DNA from: Candidatus Aminicenantota bacterium
GTDB taxonomy: Bacteria > Acidobacteriota > Aminicenantia > Aminicenantales > UBA4085
Direction of reading: 5' to 3'
Assembly: GCA_017883285.1 (NCBI GenBank)
Contig: JADGNV010000083.1
Coordinates: 1 to 51,650 of the forward strand
Length of the DNA stretch: 51,650 nt
Positions 33,901-41,767 of the stretch are shown one piece after another. The position numbers were made by a program, and so were the translations under genes. Position 1 is the stretch's first letter. The number at the start of each line of letters is the position of its first letter. The notes under the pieces are model-generated. The model had not been told where the DNA came from and ran no database searches. It saw only the letters and a program-made list of their open reading frames with translations.

Positions 33901-33929
33901 TTGACAACGCCCTTTTTTCCCGGTATACA
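33901..33929 (+). promoter_or_regulatory. Promoter of glycosyltransferase 1
   Basis: TTGACA (33901-33906), 17-nt spacer, TATACA (33924-33929). Leader about 17 nt with no clear ribosome-binding site. Confidence 0.7.
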
Positions 33930-33952
33930 TCCGAACGCAGGCCGAACCGAGC

Positions 33953-35467
33953 ATGCCAGCCGATACCCCGTCGATCCGGATCGAATTCCAGGGCAAATAC
34001 GTCTACCTCGGCCTGATATTCCTCCTGGCGGCGGCCCTCCTCTTCTCCAACCTGTGGGTCGGCGACCTCGGATTGGATTCGGCCGCCTACGCCACCATCT
34101 CGCGCGCGGTCCTGAGAACGCACGACTGGGTGGTGCCGCATTATGAGCATTGCGCCCAGTTCCAGGACTGCTGGCTCCATCCGCCGCTCTTCTACTGGAT
34201 GACGGCCGCGAGCTTCAAGATTTTCGGCGTCACCGAATTCGCCGCCCGCTTCGTTTCCGCCCTCCTCGGGCTGGGCACCATTCTGCTCGTCTACCTAATC
34301 GCCTGGGGCGCCGGGAGGTCGCACAAATCCGGCTTCGCGGCGGCCTTCGTCCTGCTGACGACCCAGCCGTTTCTCGAGCTCTGCCGGAAATGCCAGATCG
34401 ACATCCCCCTGACGTTTTTCCTGACTCTCACCGTGTATTTCTTCCGGCTGGCCGTCCAGAAGAGGAAGATCTTCTTCATCCCCACCGGGATCGCCGCCGG
34501 ACTGGCGACCCTGACCAAGGGCCTGCCTGCGCTCGGAATCCTGGGTGTCATCGGCCTCTATTTCCTCTTCAAGCGTGATTTCAAATTCTTCTTCAGCCTC
34601 CGCCTGCTCTCTCTCCTGGCCGCCTTCGTCCTGACCATCGGCCTGTGGCTTGTGCCGCTCCTCCTCGCCGGCCGGTTCGACGAATTCGTTCGTGCCTATT
34701 TCGGCGGGCAGATCTGGGGCGTGCTCACGGGCCCTTCCGCCGCTCGAAAAGGCCTCTTCGCCGGCGGCCTCAAGGACTATCTCTGGTATCTCGGCGCGTT
34801 GGCCCAGAGATACTGGCCCTGGCTGCCCGTTCTCGCCGTCTCCCTCTATCTCGCCCTCAAGAGACGGAAGGAACAGCCGTTCGGAACGGTGGTCCTGCTG
34901 TGGATCCTGGTGTTTCTGGCCTTCTTCAGCGCCGCGACCCTCAAGTTCTTCCGGTATATGGCCCCGCTCTATCCCGCTTTCGCTCTTCTCATCGGATTGA
35001 CTCTGGGCGACCGGCTGAAGGACGCGACGTTCCGGAAGCTGGTCCATGCCTCGCTGGGGCTCCTGGCCGGGCTGCTGTTCGCCGTGTCGCTCTTCCCGCT
35101 TTATTTCGGAAAGATCAACGCCCCCGACAAGAGCGAGATCAAGAAGCTCGCGCCCTACATCCGTCTGCTCGTCGGCGAAAATGAGCCGGTCTCGGTCTAC
35201 CGGCTCAATTATTGGACCACGATGGCCGATTTCGCGTTCTACGTCGACCGCCCCATCCGGAACGTGGGCCGGGAGGAAGAGTTCTTCCGCTCCCTGGTGC
35301 AAGGCGGGCGCTATGGCTATTTGAAAAAGAGCGACTTTGCGAAATGGGCCCCGGAGGACCGGGAGCATTTTCCGCCCCTTATCGCGACCGAAAACTTCGT
35401 CCTGATCACGAACGCCGAAAACCGGAACGCCCAGCTCGCCAAGGTCCTGCCCTTCCCGATCTATTAG
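33953..35467 (+). CDS. GT39/ArnT-like integral membrane glycosyltransferase 1
   Basis: 504 residues. About a dozen hydrophobic segments start at residue 17. The first periplasmic loop has the acidic motif LGLDSAAYATISR expected for GT-C enzymes, and the next conserved block HPPLFYWMTAASFKIFG matches the PMT_2/ArnT family. A soluble C-terminal part (about 405-504) follows the last helix. Members transfer a sugar from a polyprenyl-phosphate donor to lipid A, protein or another acceptor on the outer face of the inner membrane. Acceptor unknown; a second GT-C gene follows at 35576. Confidence 0.87.
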   Translation: MPADTPSIRIEFQGKYVYLGLIFLLAAALLFSNLWVGDLGLDSAAYATISRAVLRTHDWVVPHYEHCAQFQDCWLHPPLFYWMTAASFKIFGVTEFAARFVSALLGLGTILLVYLIAWGAGRSHKSGFAAAFVLLTTQPFLELCRKCQIDIPLTFFLTLTVYFFRLAVQKRKIFFIPTGIAAGLATLTKGLPALGILGVIGLYFLFKRDFKFFFSLRLLSLLAAFVLTIGLWLVPLLLAGRFDEFVRAYFGGQIWGVLTGPSAARKGLFAGGLKDYLWYLGALAQRYWPWLPVLAVSLYLALKRRKEQPFGTVVLLWILVFLAFFSAATLKFFRYMAPLYPAFALLIGLTLGDRLKDATFRKLVHASLGLLAGLLFAVSLFPLYFGKINAPDKSEIKKLAPYIRLLVGENEPVSVYRLNYWTTMADFAFYVDRPIRNVGREEEFFRSLVQGGRYGYLKKSDFAKWAPEDREHFPPLIATENFVLITNAENRNAQLAKVLPFPIY

Positions 35468-35526
35468 GCCGCGGCGCGGTTGCGGAGGGGCCCCCCTCGA
35501 GGGCGCCGGGCTTCCCAGGATGGACA

Positions 35527-35556
35527 TTGACAGCTCAAGGAGAAATGGGGTATTTC
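35527..35556 (+). promoter_or_regulatory. Possible promoter of glycosyltransferase 2
   Basis: TTGACA (35527-35532) with TATTTC (35551-35556) after 18 nt. The -10 is weak. Confidence 0.35.
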
Positions 35557-35575
35557 TATCCGCGAGTCATCAAAA

Positions 35576-36757
35576 ATGTTGTTGCCGACGGATCGGAAAA
35601 AAAGCCGCAATCTTTTGATATTTTTGCTGGCGTTGGTTTCCTACGGCATCATCGTCAGCGTTTTTCCCTTCGATTATCACGATTCGGATTCCTCGTGCTA
35701 CAGCCGCATTTCTCAGGAATTGGCCTATGAGCCTCTCTCGGCGTGGTGCGCGCCACAATGGTGGGGGCATGGAGGCAATCAGGGACTCTTCCGAGATCAT
35801 CCGCCGGGGCTATTCTGGCTGCCGGCCCTCCTCGTCCGGGCCGGGGTCAAGGATTCCCGGGCCGCCCTCTGCGCGAACTTCATCTACATTCTTCTCTGCC
35901 TGTATTTTCTCTTCAAGCTCGCCGGCGTCTTGGGAGATTCCGCCCTGGGATGGGCCGCGGTCTTCGGTTTTGTCCTGACGCCCATTTTCATGCAGTACCT
36001 GATCCGGGCCAATCATGAACAGCCGTTGAATCTGGCCGTCGTGGCCGGTCTCTATGGACTGTCCCGCAGTTCTCGGTCTTTCCGCTACAAGGCCCTTTTT
36101 GTCGCGGCGCTCATTTTTGCGGTGTTCATCAAGGGATTCAGCGCGGTCATCCTTTCGATTCTGGCCTTCCTCTTCTGGCTTATCCTTTCGCGAAACAGGA
36201 AAACGGTCTCTCTGATCGTCATCGCCCATCTTATCTTGCTGGCGACCGTCGCCCTTTTTGAATGGTGGTATCGGGGCGTCACTCAATCCAGCTTTTTGTC
36301 CGTCTACGTCGCCTTTCAGGGGGGAAGGACCGTTCAGGCCGCTTTTCTCCCTCTGCACAAAATATACAACTTCTTGTGGTACGCCGCCCGAGTCTTATGG
36401 TTTTCCGCTCCGTGGGTTCATTTCCTATTCTATGGGCTCTACAAATATGGGAAGGAAAAACTCTCCCTTATCAAGGACACGTTCATCCAATTTCTTCTCC
36501 TGGGCTCGCTATCCATCATGGCTTTCATCTCGCTGTCGGACCGCAAGGCGGACCGGTATATCTTTCCCGCCTATCTTTTGTTCTCTTTGGCCGGCGTCTA
36601 TGTCCTCTCCAAGATGAAGCCCAAATTTCTATTATTTTTCCAGCGGCAAGAGAAACGCCTTCCCTGGATATTGGCTCTTGGGCTTGTCGTCTTTTCCTTT
36701 CTCAGCATATTCATCGACAACCATTTTTATAAATTCATCCGCTTTTGGCCAAATTAG
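35576..36757 (+). CDS. GT-C type integral membrane glycosyltransferase 2
   Basis: 393 residues with about ten membrane helices. The first loop carries Asp-rich DYHDSDSSCYSRISQELA and a later RDHPPGLFWLPALLVRAG, the same two landmarks as the preceding gene, but the proteins are otherwise divergent and this one lacks the soluble C-terminus. The coding sequence is visibly richer in A and T and uses more T/A third positions than its neighbours, suggesting a different origin. ATG at 35576 lacks an obvious ribosome-binding site. An AAGGAG with ATG at about 35545 belongs to another frame that soon ends. Confidence 0.8.
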   Translation: MLLPTDRKKSRNLLIFLLALVSYGIIVSVFPFDYHDSDSSCYSRISQELAYEPLSAWCAPQWWGHGGNQGLFRDHPPGLFWLPALLVRAGVKDSRAALCANFIYILLCLYFLFKLAGVLGDSALGWAAVFGFVLTPIFMQYLIRANHEQPLNLAVVAGLYGLSRSSRSFRYKALFVAALIFAVFIKGFSAVILSILAFLFWLILSRNRKTVSLIVIAHLILLATVALFEWWYRGVTQSSFLSVYVAFQGGRTVQAAFLPLHKIYNFLWYAARVLWFSAPWVHFLFYGLYKYGKEKLSLIKDTFIQFLLLGSLSIMAFISLSDRKADRYIFPAYLLFSLAGVYVLSKMKPKFLLFFQRQEKRLPWILALGLVVFSFLSIFIDNHFYKFIRFWPN

Positions 36758-36843
36758 CCGTTCTAAGAATATTGCGTCCCGGTAAAAATCTTAAGCCCTA
36801 GGCCCGGTTCGGAGCCCTTGCCGATCGTTCCCCGTTCATGGAT

Positions 36844-36870
36844 TTGACACCTTTCCCGCCCTTTGATAAT
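36844..36870 (+). promoter_or_regulatory. Promoter of pgsA
   Basis: TTGACA (36844-36849) and GATAAT (36865-36870), spacer 15 nt. It places the start only a few nt before the ATG at 36880. Confidence 0.45.
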
Positions 36871-36879
36871 CTCCGAACG

Positions 36880-37428
36880 ATGAACGCGCCCAACGTCCTG
36901 ACCTTGCTCCGGATCGCCCTGATCCCCTTCCTGATGGTCACGCTCCTCGCGTCGTTCCGGGGCCACGAGTTCGTCGCGCTCGGGATCTTCCTCCTGGCGT
37001 CCCTCACCGACACCGTGGACGGCTTCTGGGCTCGGCGGACGAACCAGATCACGACCCTCGGCCAGCTCCTCGACCCCATCGCCGACAAGCTCCTGATCAT
37101 GGCCGCCTTCGTCTGCCTTGTCGAGGCCGGCCACGTGCCGTCCTGGATGGCGGTCGTGATCATCGGCCGTGAGATCGCCGTTACGGGCTTCCGGGCCATC
37201 GCCGCCTCCAAGGGGACGGTCATCCCCGCCACCTGGCCGGGAAAGGTCAAGATGGCCCTGGAGACGATCACGATCTCGCTTCTGATTTTGGGGAAAGAGC
37301 TCCTGGGCCCATATTTCGCGGCCGGCAAGATCGGCCTCTGGCTGGTGATCGCCGCGGCCGTCTATTCCGCGGGCGAGATCTTCGTCAAGTACGGCCCGCG
37401 GCTCCTCAAAGAACCCTCAAGCGATTGA
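36880..37428 (+). CDS. pgsA: CDP-diacylglycerol-glycerol-3-phosphate 3-phosphatidyltransferase
   Basis: 182 residues. Carries the full CDP-alcohol phosphatidyltransferase signature DG-x2-AR-x8-G-x3-D-x3-D (DGFWARRTNQITTLGQLLDP then IADK) and four to five membrane helices. It makes phosphatidylglycerol phosphate from CDP-diacylglycerol and glycerol-3-phosphate in the inner membrane. Start ATG at 36880 (MNAPNVLTLLRI) matches the usual PgsA N-terminus; an ATG at 36838 would lie before the promoter. Its end overlaps the converging fabD by 12 nt. Confidence 0.93.
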   Translation: MNAPNVLTLLRIALIPFLMVTLLASFRGHEFVALGIFLLASLTDTVDGFWARRTNQITTLGQLLDPIADKLLIMAAFVCLVEAGHVPSWMAVVIIGREIAVTGFRAIAASKGTVIPATWPGKVKMALETITISLLILGKELLGPYFAAGKIGLWLVIAAAVYSAGEIFVKYGPRLLKEPSSD

Positions 37429-38340
37429 GACGCGCGTCTTGGCGAGAGACTCCATATCCTCGACATTTCCCATCGCGAACGGCTTGGGCCAGCCCTTGCC
37501 GATCCGCTTGATCAATCCGATCAGGACCTTGCCCGGCCCGAGCTCGACGAAGGCGTCGAGCGACTCGCCGGCGAGGAGCTCCATGGATTTGTACCAGAGC
37601 ACGGGGCGGCTCACCTGCCGCTTCAGCGCGTCGCGCGCCTCGGCCCCGGTCCGGATGATCCGGGCGTCGACGTTGGTCACGATGGGGAACTTCGGGTCGC
37701 GGAATTCCGTGGCATCGAGATCGACGGCCAGCCGCTCCTCGGCGCTTTGCATCAGGGCCGAATGGAACGGGGCGCTCACGGGCAGCATGACCGAGCGCGG
37801 CGGCTTGGCGATCGCCAAGGCCTCTTCGACGGCCGCCTTGTGCCCGGCAATGACGATCTGCTCCGGACTGTTCCAGTTGGCGATCTGGACGACGCCCGAG
37901 GTGACCTGGGCGAGGGCCCGGGCCAGGTCCTCGTATGCCGCGCCCAGCACCGCGGCCATGGCCCCTTGGCCCACGGGCACGGCCTCCTGCATGTAACGGC
38001 CGCGCTTGTGGACGAGGCGCAGGGCGTCCTCGAAGCGGATCGCGCCGGCGGATACGAGGGCCGAATACTCGCCGAGGCTGTGGCCCGCGGCGATCACGGG
38101 GTCGCGGCCGTAGAGCGTATACGCCACGGTGCTCACAAGGAGCAGGGCCGGCTGGGTATTTGAGGTCAGCTTGAGCTCGTCCTCGGGGCCTTCGAAGCAC
38201 AGCTTCGAGATTTTGTAGCCGAGGGCTTCGTCCGCGCGGGCGAACATCGCCCGGGCCTCGTCGGAATGGTCGTGGAAGCTCTTGCCCATGCCCACGATCT
38301 GGGACCCCTGGCCGGGAAATAAAAACGCGTTTCGAGTCAT
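37417..38340 (-). CDS. fabD: Malonyl-CoA:ACP transacylase
   Basis: 307 residues, the normal FabD length. Nucleophile S88 in GHSLGEYSA, oxyanion-loop FPGQGSQ at 8-14, and catalytic H193 in SAPFHSALM. It loads malonate onto acyl carrier protein for fatty-acid synthesis in the cytoplasm. GGGAG sits 5 nt before the ATG. It is the last gene of the long minus-strand run; no other fab gene lies in the window, which is unusual since fabD commonly sits with fabH/fabG/acpP. Confidence 0.96.
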   Translation of the reverse strand: MTRNAFLFPGQGSQIVGMGKSFHDHSDEARAMFARADEALGYKISKLCFEGPEDELKLTSNTQPALLLVSTVAYTLYGRDPVIAAGHSLGEYSALVSAGAIRFEDALRLVHKRGRYMQEAVPVGQGAMAAVLGAAYEDLARALAQVTSGVVQIANWNSPEQIVIAGHKAAVEEALAIAKPPRSVMLPVSAPFHSALMQSAEERLAVDLDATEFRDPKFPIVTNVDARIIRTGAEARDALKRQVSRPVLWYKSMELLAGESLDAFVELGPGKVLIGLIKRIGKGWPKPFAMGNVEDMESLAKTRVSIA

Positions 38341-38349
38341 GTCGTCTCC

Positions 38350-39021
38350 CTACTTCAGGGCGGCGGCCCGGATTTCGATGTCCGCCTGCATCCGGAGATT
38401 CTTGATCCAAAGCGCGGCCTGGTTCTCGTTCTTGGTTGACTGGATCTGGGCCTCGAGGGCGTCCAGGACTTCGATCATCGGCGGCGGCGTGCGGCCGAGC
38501 TTCACCTGCGCCGGCACGTACGTCTCGGCGTAGTAGGCTTCGATCTCGCGGAGCGACACGCCCGCGCCGTGGATGAAGCGGTTGGCGACGATCGTTTCGC
38601 TCAGGATCGCCTCTTCGAGATATGGCCGAAGGTCTTCGGCCTCGAGCCCGAAGGCGTCGAGCCGGGCCTTCGCCTCGTCGCGACCGATCCGGGCCAGGAG
38701 CCGCCCGAGCTCGAGGGCGACCTTCGCCGGATCCACGGGGGACCTCTCCCGGGCGAGATCGATCACGACCTTCCGGTCGATCAGCCGCTCGAGGATGTAG
38801 CGCCGCTTCTCCTCCGGGGCGGCCGACGGTCCCGATTCGACGAGGCCGAACGCCTCGGCGATCCGGACGTCGGCCAGGGTCACCACCAGGCCGTTCACGA
38901 TGGCGGCGACACCGTCCACGACCTCGGTCCGCTGCTGCGCCCGGGCCGCCCCGGACGGCCAGAGTCCGGCCAGCGCCCCCAGGAGGAGGGCCGCGGCCGC
39001 GCCTTGGATTCGGTTTCGCAT
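38350..39021 (-). CDS. Periplasmic SurA-N-like protein without PPIase domain
   Basis: 223 residues. Signal peptide about 1-28 (LLLGALAGLWPSGAARA). The mature part begins VVDGVAAIVNGLVVTLADVRIAEA and continues with helices resembling the SurA/PpiD N-terminal chaperone domain (RYILERLIDRKVVIDLARE). No rotamase domain follows. Placed directly after omp85, it is probably a chaperone for outer-membrane clients (inference). The start is uncertain: ATG at 39021 lies 1 nt past the omp85 stop, ATG at 39033 overlaps it. Confidence 0.75.
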   Translation of the reverse strand: MRNRIQGAAAALLLGALAGLWPSGAARAQQRTEVVDGVAAIVNGLVVTLADVRIAEAFGLVESGPSAAPEEKRRYILERLIDRKVVIDLARERSPVDPAKVALELGRLLARIGRDEAKARLDAFGLEAEDLRPYLEEAILSETIVANRFIHGAGVSLREIEAYYAETYVPAQVKLGRTPPPMIEVLDALEAQIQSTKNENQAALWIKNLRMQADIEIRAAALK

Positions 39022-39022
39022 C

Positions 39023-41767
39023 TTAGAAGACATTCCCGATCGTTAGGAAGATGATGGGCTGTTTCCGGCCCTCCGGCGGCCGGACGTTCCAACCAAAATC
39101 GATCCGGAGCGGCCCGAGGGGCGTCCGGTAGCGGATGCCCACGCCGAAGGCGTCCTCGAGCTGGGCGAGATCGAAATTCTTCCGGTTGGCGAAAATGTTC
39201 CCCTTGTCGTAGAACACCGCGCCCGACAGGGCGGGCGCCGAGGCGAACAGGGGGAAACGCAGCTCGAAATTGAAGAGCAGCATGGCCTTGCCGCCGACCG
39301 GCATCTCCGAAACCGGGTCCTTCGGCCCCAGCCGGTCGAACGGCTCGCCCCGGAACGAGTTGCTCCCGCCCCCGAAGAACCGCTCGTGGATGGGGATGAG
39401 ACCCATGGCCGCCCCGCCCCGCACCGTCAGGCTGAAGTTCAGGGGTAAGACCGGCATGAAGCGCTGGTACTTGAAAAAGAACTTCAGGAAGTCGGATTCG
39501 GCCTTGAACAGCGGATAGGCCCACTCGGCCACCGCGCTGAAAAACGTCCCGCTCTCGGGATTGAAGGAGTCGTCGCGCCGGTCCCGGATGAGACTTTCGG
39601 AGACCGACGTCACGGAGAACGGAAAGTGCTGCCGGTCCACCTCGTTCTCGGCCACGTCGAGGAAGTAGAGCGTCGTGCTCGTCCAGTGCAGGGTCGTGAG
39701 CGACACCCAGCCGCCGCCGAGGGCCTTGAGCCCGCTCAGGCTGACGCCCCGCTGGTCGAAGCCGTAGCTCACCAGCTCCTCGCGCTCAATCCAGGCGTTG
39801 ACCGTCGTCTGGAGGGGCAGGCCGAGGATATAGCGGTCTCCCCAGGAGGCGACGGCCCGCTTCTCCCGGAGGCTGAACTGGGAGACCAGGCTGAGCTGGG
39901 CCGCCCGGCCGAAGACGTTGCCCATGATGAACTCGGCCGTGGCGCGCGGCCCGATCGCATTGTCCCAGAGGGCGAAACTCTGCGGCTCGGTCTTGGTCTC
40001 GAGCCCCACCCCGGCGCCGACGTAGAACCGCTCGCCCTCGCGGACGTTGACGACCAGATTCTCGGACTCGGCCGTCACCGGGATCTCCTCGATCTTCACC
40101 TCGGAGAAGATCCCAAGCTTTTCGAGCCCGTGCTTCGACTCCAGGATGAGGTCGGACCGGGCCGAGTCCCCTTCCCGCAGCTTGAGCTCCCGGTCGATCG
40201 TACTCCGGGCGGTGGCCTTGGCGCCGGTGACGACGATCTTGGCGATCTTCACCCGCCGCCCTTCGGCGATCGCGAAATCGACGGCGAACAGGCGCTCGCC
40301 GGACGGTTCCACCGATACGGTCACGGTCGTCCCGCGGACTCCCTGGTTGAGATAGAACGCCTCCAGACGCTCGATGTCTTTCCGGAGGCTGGGCTGGTAA
40401 AACGGGCCTTCCGTCCGGCTCGCGATCTGGCCCCGGAGGGTCGCTTCGTCGAACAGCCCGGCCCCGCGGAGGGTCAGGCGGCTGATCGTCTGCTGCGGGC
40501 CCTCCTCCACGGTGAAAATCGCGGTCATGTCCGGCCCAATCCGCCGGAAGCTCAGTTCGACGCGCGTCTCGAGGAACCCCCACGCTTCGTAGACCCGGAC
40601 GATCTGGGCCGGCATCTCGAAGAGCTTGGCCCCGCCGAGGCCGCCGAAAAGCGTCGACGTCTGGCCGAATCCCAGTTCCCGCTTCAGCTCCTCGGCCGTG
40701 AAGTTCCGGAGGCCTTCGAAGACGGCGTTGTAGATCTTGTAGGCCTGGCCGCGGTTCACTTCGTGGACGATGCGGATCTCGTCCGCGGTCTTCTCGATCG
40801 AAGATGTGGCCGTGGCGAAAACGTAGCCCTGACCGCGCAGATACGCCAGGACGCGCGCCTCGGACTGGGCAAGGCCCCACTCCTCGTAGATGCGTTCCTC
40901 CCAGATCGGGCGGACGATGTCCTCCGGCACCTGGGCCCCCCGGATCGTGATCCGGATCCTCTCATGCGGGACGACGATGAGCGAGAGGGCGACCGCCGCG
41001 GCCGTGTCGTCGAACGCCTCCCGCTCCAGACCGATCTCGGCCCGCGGGTAGCCCCGGGCGCCGTAGAAATCTTTGATCCGCCCGATGTCCGCCTCGAGCT
41101 CGGCCGGGACGTACGGCCGGCCTACGCGGGTCACCAGCATCTTCCGGATGTCCGCGGCCCCGACCCCGGGATTGCCGGTGATCTCGAAGCTCGTCACGGC
41201 GTAGCGCCGGCCGGCCGCGACCTCGAAGGCCACGTCCATCAGGGGCTCGTCCGCGACGCGCACGGACCGGGGATCGACCGCGGCCTTGAAGTAGCCGTCC
41301 TTCTTCAGGGCGGCGGCAAGCTCCGCGGCCGCTCGCCGGACCTTCTCCGGCGTATAATCGCCGTCAGGGCGCAGGGCGTAGAGCTCGTCCTTGAGTTTGC
41401 CGGCCGAGATCCCCTTTTCGGTCAGGATCTTGATCTTCCGGACCCGGAGCTTGCGGGCCAGGAGAAACGTCAGCCGGACCTCGGTCTCTCCGTCCTTCAC
41501 GACCTGGATGTCGGAAAAGAGGCCGGTCTGGAACAGCCGTTTGAGGGCGGCGTCCGTCCGCTTGATCGAATAAGGCTCGCCCGGGGCGAGGGTGACGAGG
41601 TTTTGGAAGTCAGGCCCCGCGGGCCCCCCGTCCACCTTGATCACGATCGAGGTTACAATGGCGGGGGTAGCGTGCGCCTCCGCCGCGGCGGAGGCGCACG
41701 CTACCCCCACGCCCACCGCCAGCAGGGCGAGCAGGCCGGCCCTAAAAGCGCTTCCGGACTTTTGCAT
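39023..41767 (-). CDS. bamA: Omp85/BamA-family outer-membrane assembly protein with about seven POTRA domains
   Basis: 914 residues. Signal peptide about 1-33, part of which is encoded by a perfect 46-bp palindrome. I can count about seven POTRA-like units of roughly 78 residues between 38 and 580 (each beginning with a short strand such as KLRVRKIKILTEKG or VKIAKIVVTGAKA). The barrel (about 580-914) has the conserved L6 element FRGE in SNSFRGEPFDRLGP and ends in FLTIGNVF with a terminal Phe. BamA usually has five POTRAs and TamA three. Function: insertion of barrel proteins. It follows tamB directly and overlaps its 3' end, so a TamA-like partnership is also possible. Start taken at 41767; ATG at 41791 is an alternative. 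Confidence 0.9.
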   Translation of the reverse strand: MQKSGSAFRAGLLALLAVGVGVACASAAAEAHATPAIVTSIVIKVDGGPAGPDFQNLVTLAPGEPYSIKRTDAALKRLFQTGLFSDIQVVKDGETEVRLTFLLARKLRVRKIKILTEKGISAGKLKDELYALRPDGDYTPEKVRRAAAELAAALKKDGYFKAAVDPRSVRVADEPLMDVAFEVAAGRRYAVTSFEITGNPGVGAADIRKMLVTRVGRPYVPAELEADIGRIKDFYGARGYPRAEIGLEREAFDDTAAAVALSLIVVPHERIRITIRGAQVPEDIVRPIWEERIYEEWGLAQSEARVLAYLRGQGYVFATATSSIEKTADEIRIVHEVNRGQAYKIYNAVFEGLRNFTAEELKRELGFGQTSTLFGGLGGAKLFEMPAQIVRVYEAWGFLETRVELSFRRIGPDMTAIFTVEEGPQQTISRLTLRGAGLFDEATLRGQIASRTEGPFYQPSLRKDIERLEAFYLNQGVRGTTVTVSVEPSGERLFAVDFAIAEGRRVKIAKIVVTGAKATARSTIDRELKLREGDSARSDLILESKHGLEKLGIFSEVKIEEIPVTAESENLVVNVREGERFYVGAGVGLETKTEPQSFALWDNAIGPRATAEFIMGNVFGRAAQLSLVSQFSLREKRAVASWGDRYILGLPLQTTVNAWIEREELVSYGFDQRGVSLSGLKALGGGWVSLTTLHWTSTTLYFLDVAENEVDRQHFPFSVTSVSESLIRDRRDDSFNPESGTFFSAVAEWAYPLFKAESDFLKFFFKYQRFMPVLPLNFSLTVRGGAAMGLIPIHERFFGGGSNSFRGEPFDRLGPKDPVSEMPVGGKAMLLFNFELRFPLFASAPALSGAVFYDKGNIFANRKNFDLAQLEDAFGVGIRYRTPLGPLRIDFGWNVRPPEGRKQPIIFLTIGNVF
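41663..41708. repeat. Perfect 46-bp palindrome inside the omp85 signal-peptide codons
   Basis: Two exact 22-bp arms (41663-41684 and 41687-41708) around a GC centre; the outer ends are GGGGGTAGC and GCTACCCCC. It encodes residues about 20-35 of the Omp85 precursor. Either strand would translate to almost the same Ala-rich peptide. It looks like an inserted palindromic element kept in frame. Confidence 0.9.

Noticed and set aside
35212-35730. Gene with AAGGAG before ATG near 35545
   Set aside because: That frame is antagonised by the membrane-protein frame starting at 35576 and gives a short non-hydrophobic peptide with no support.
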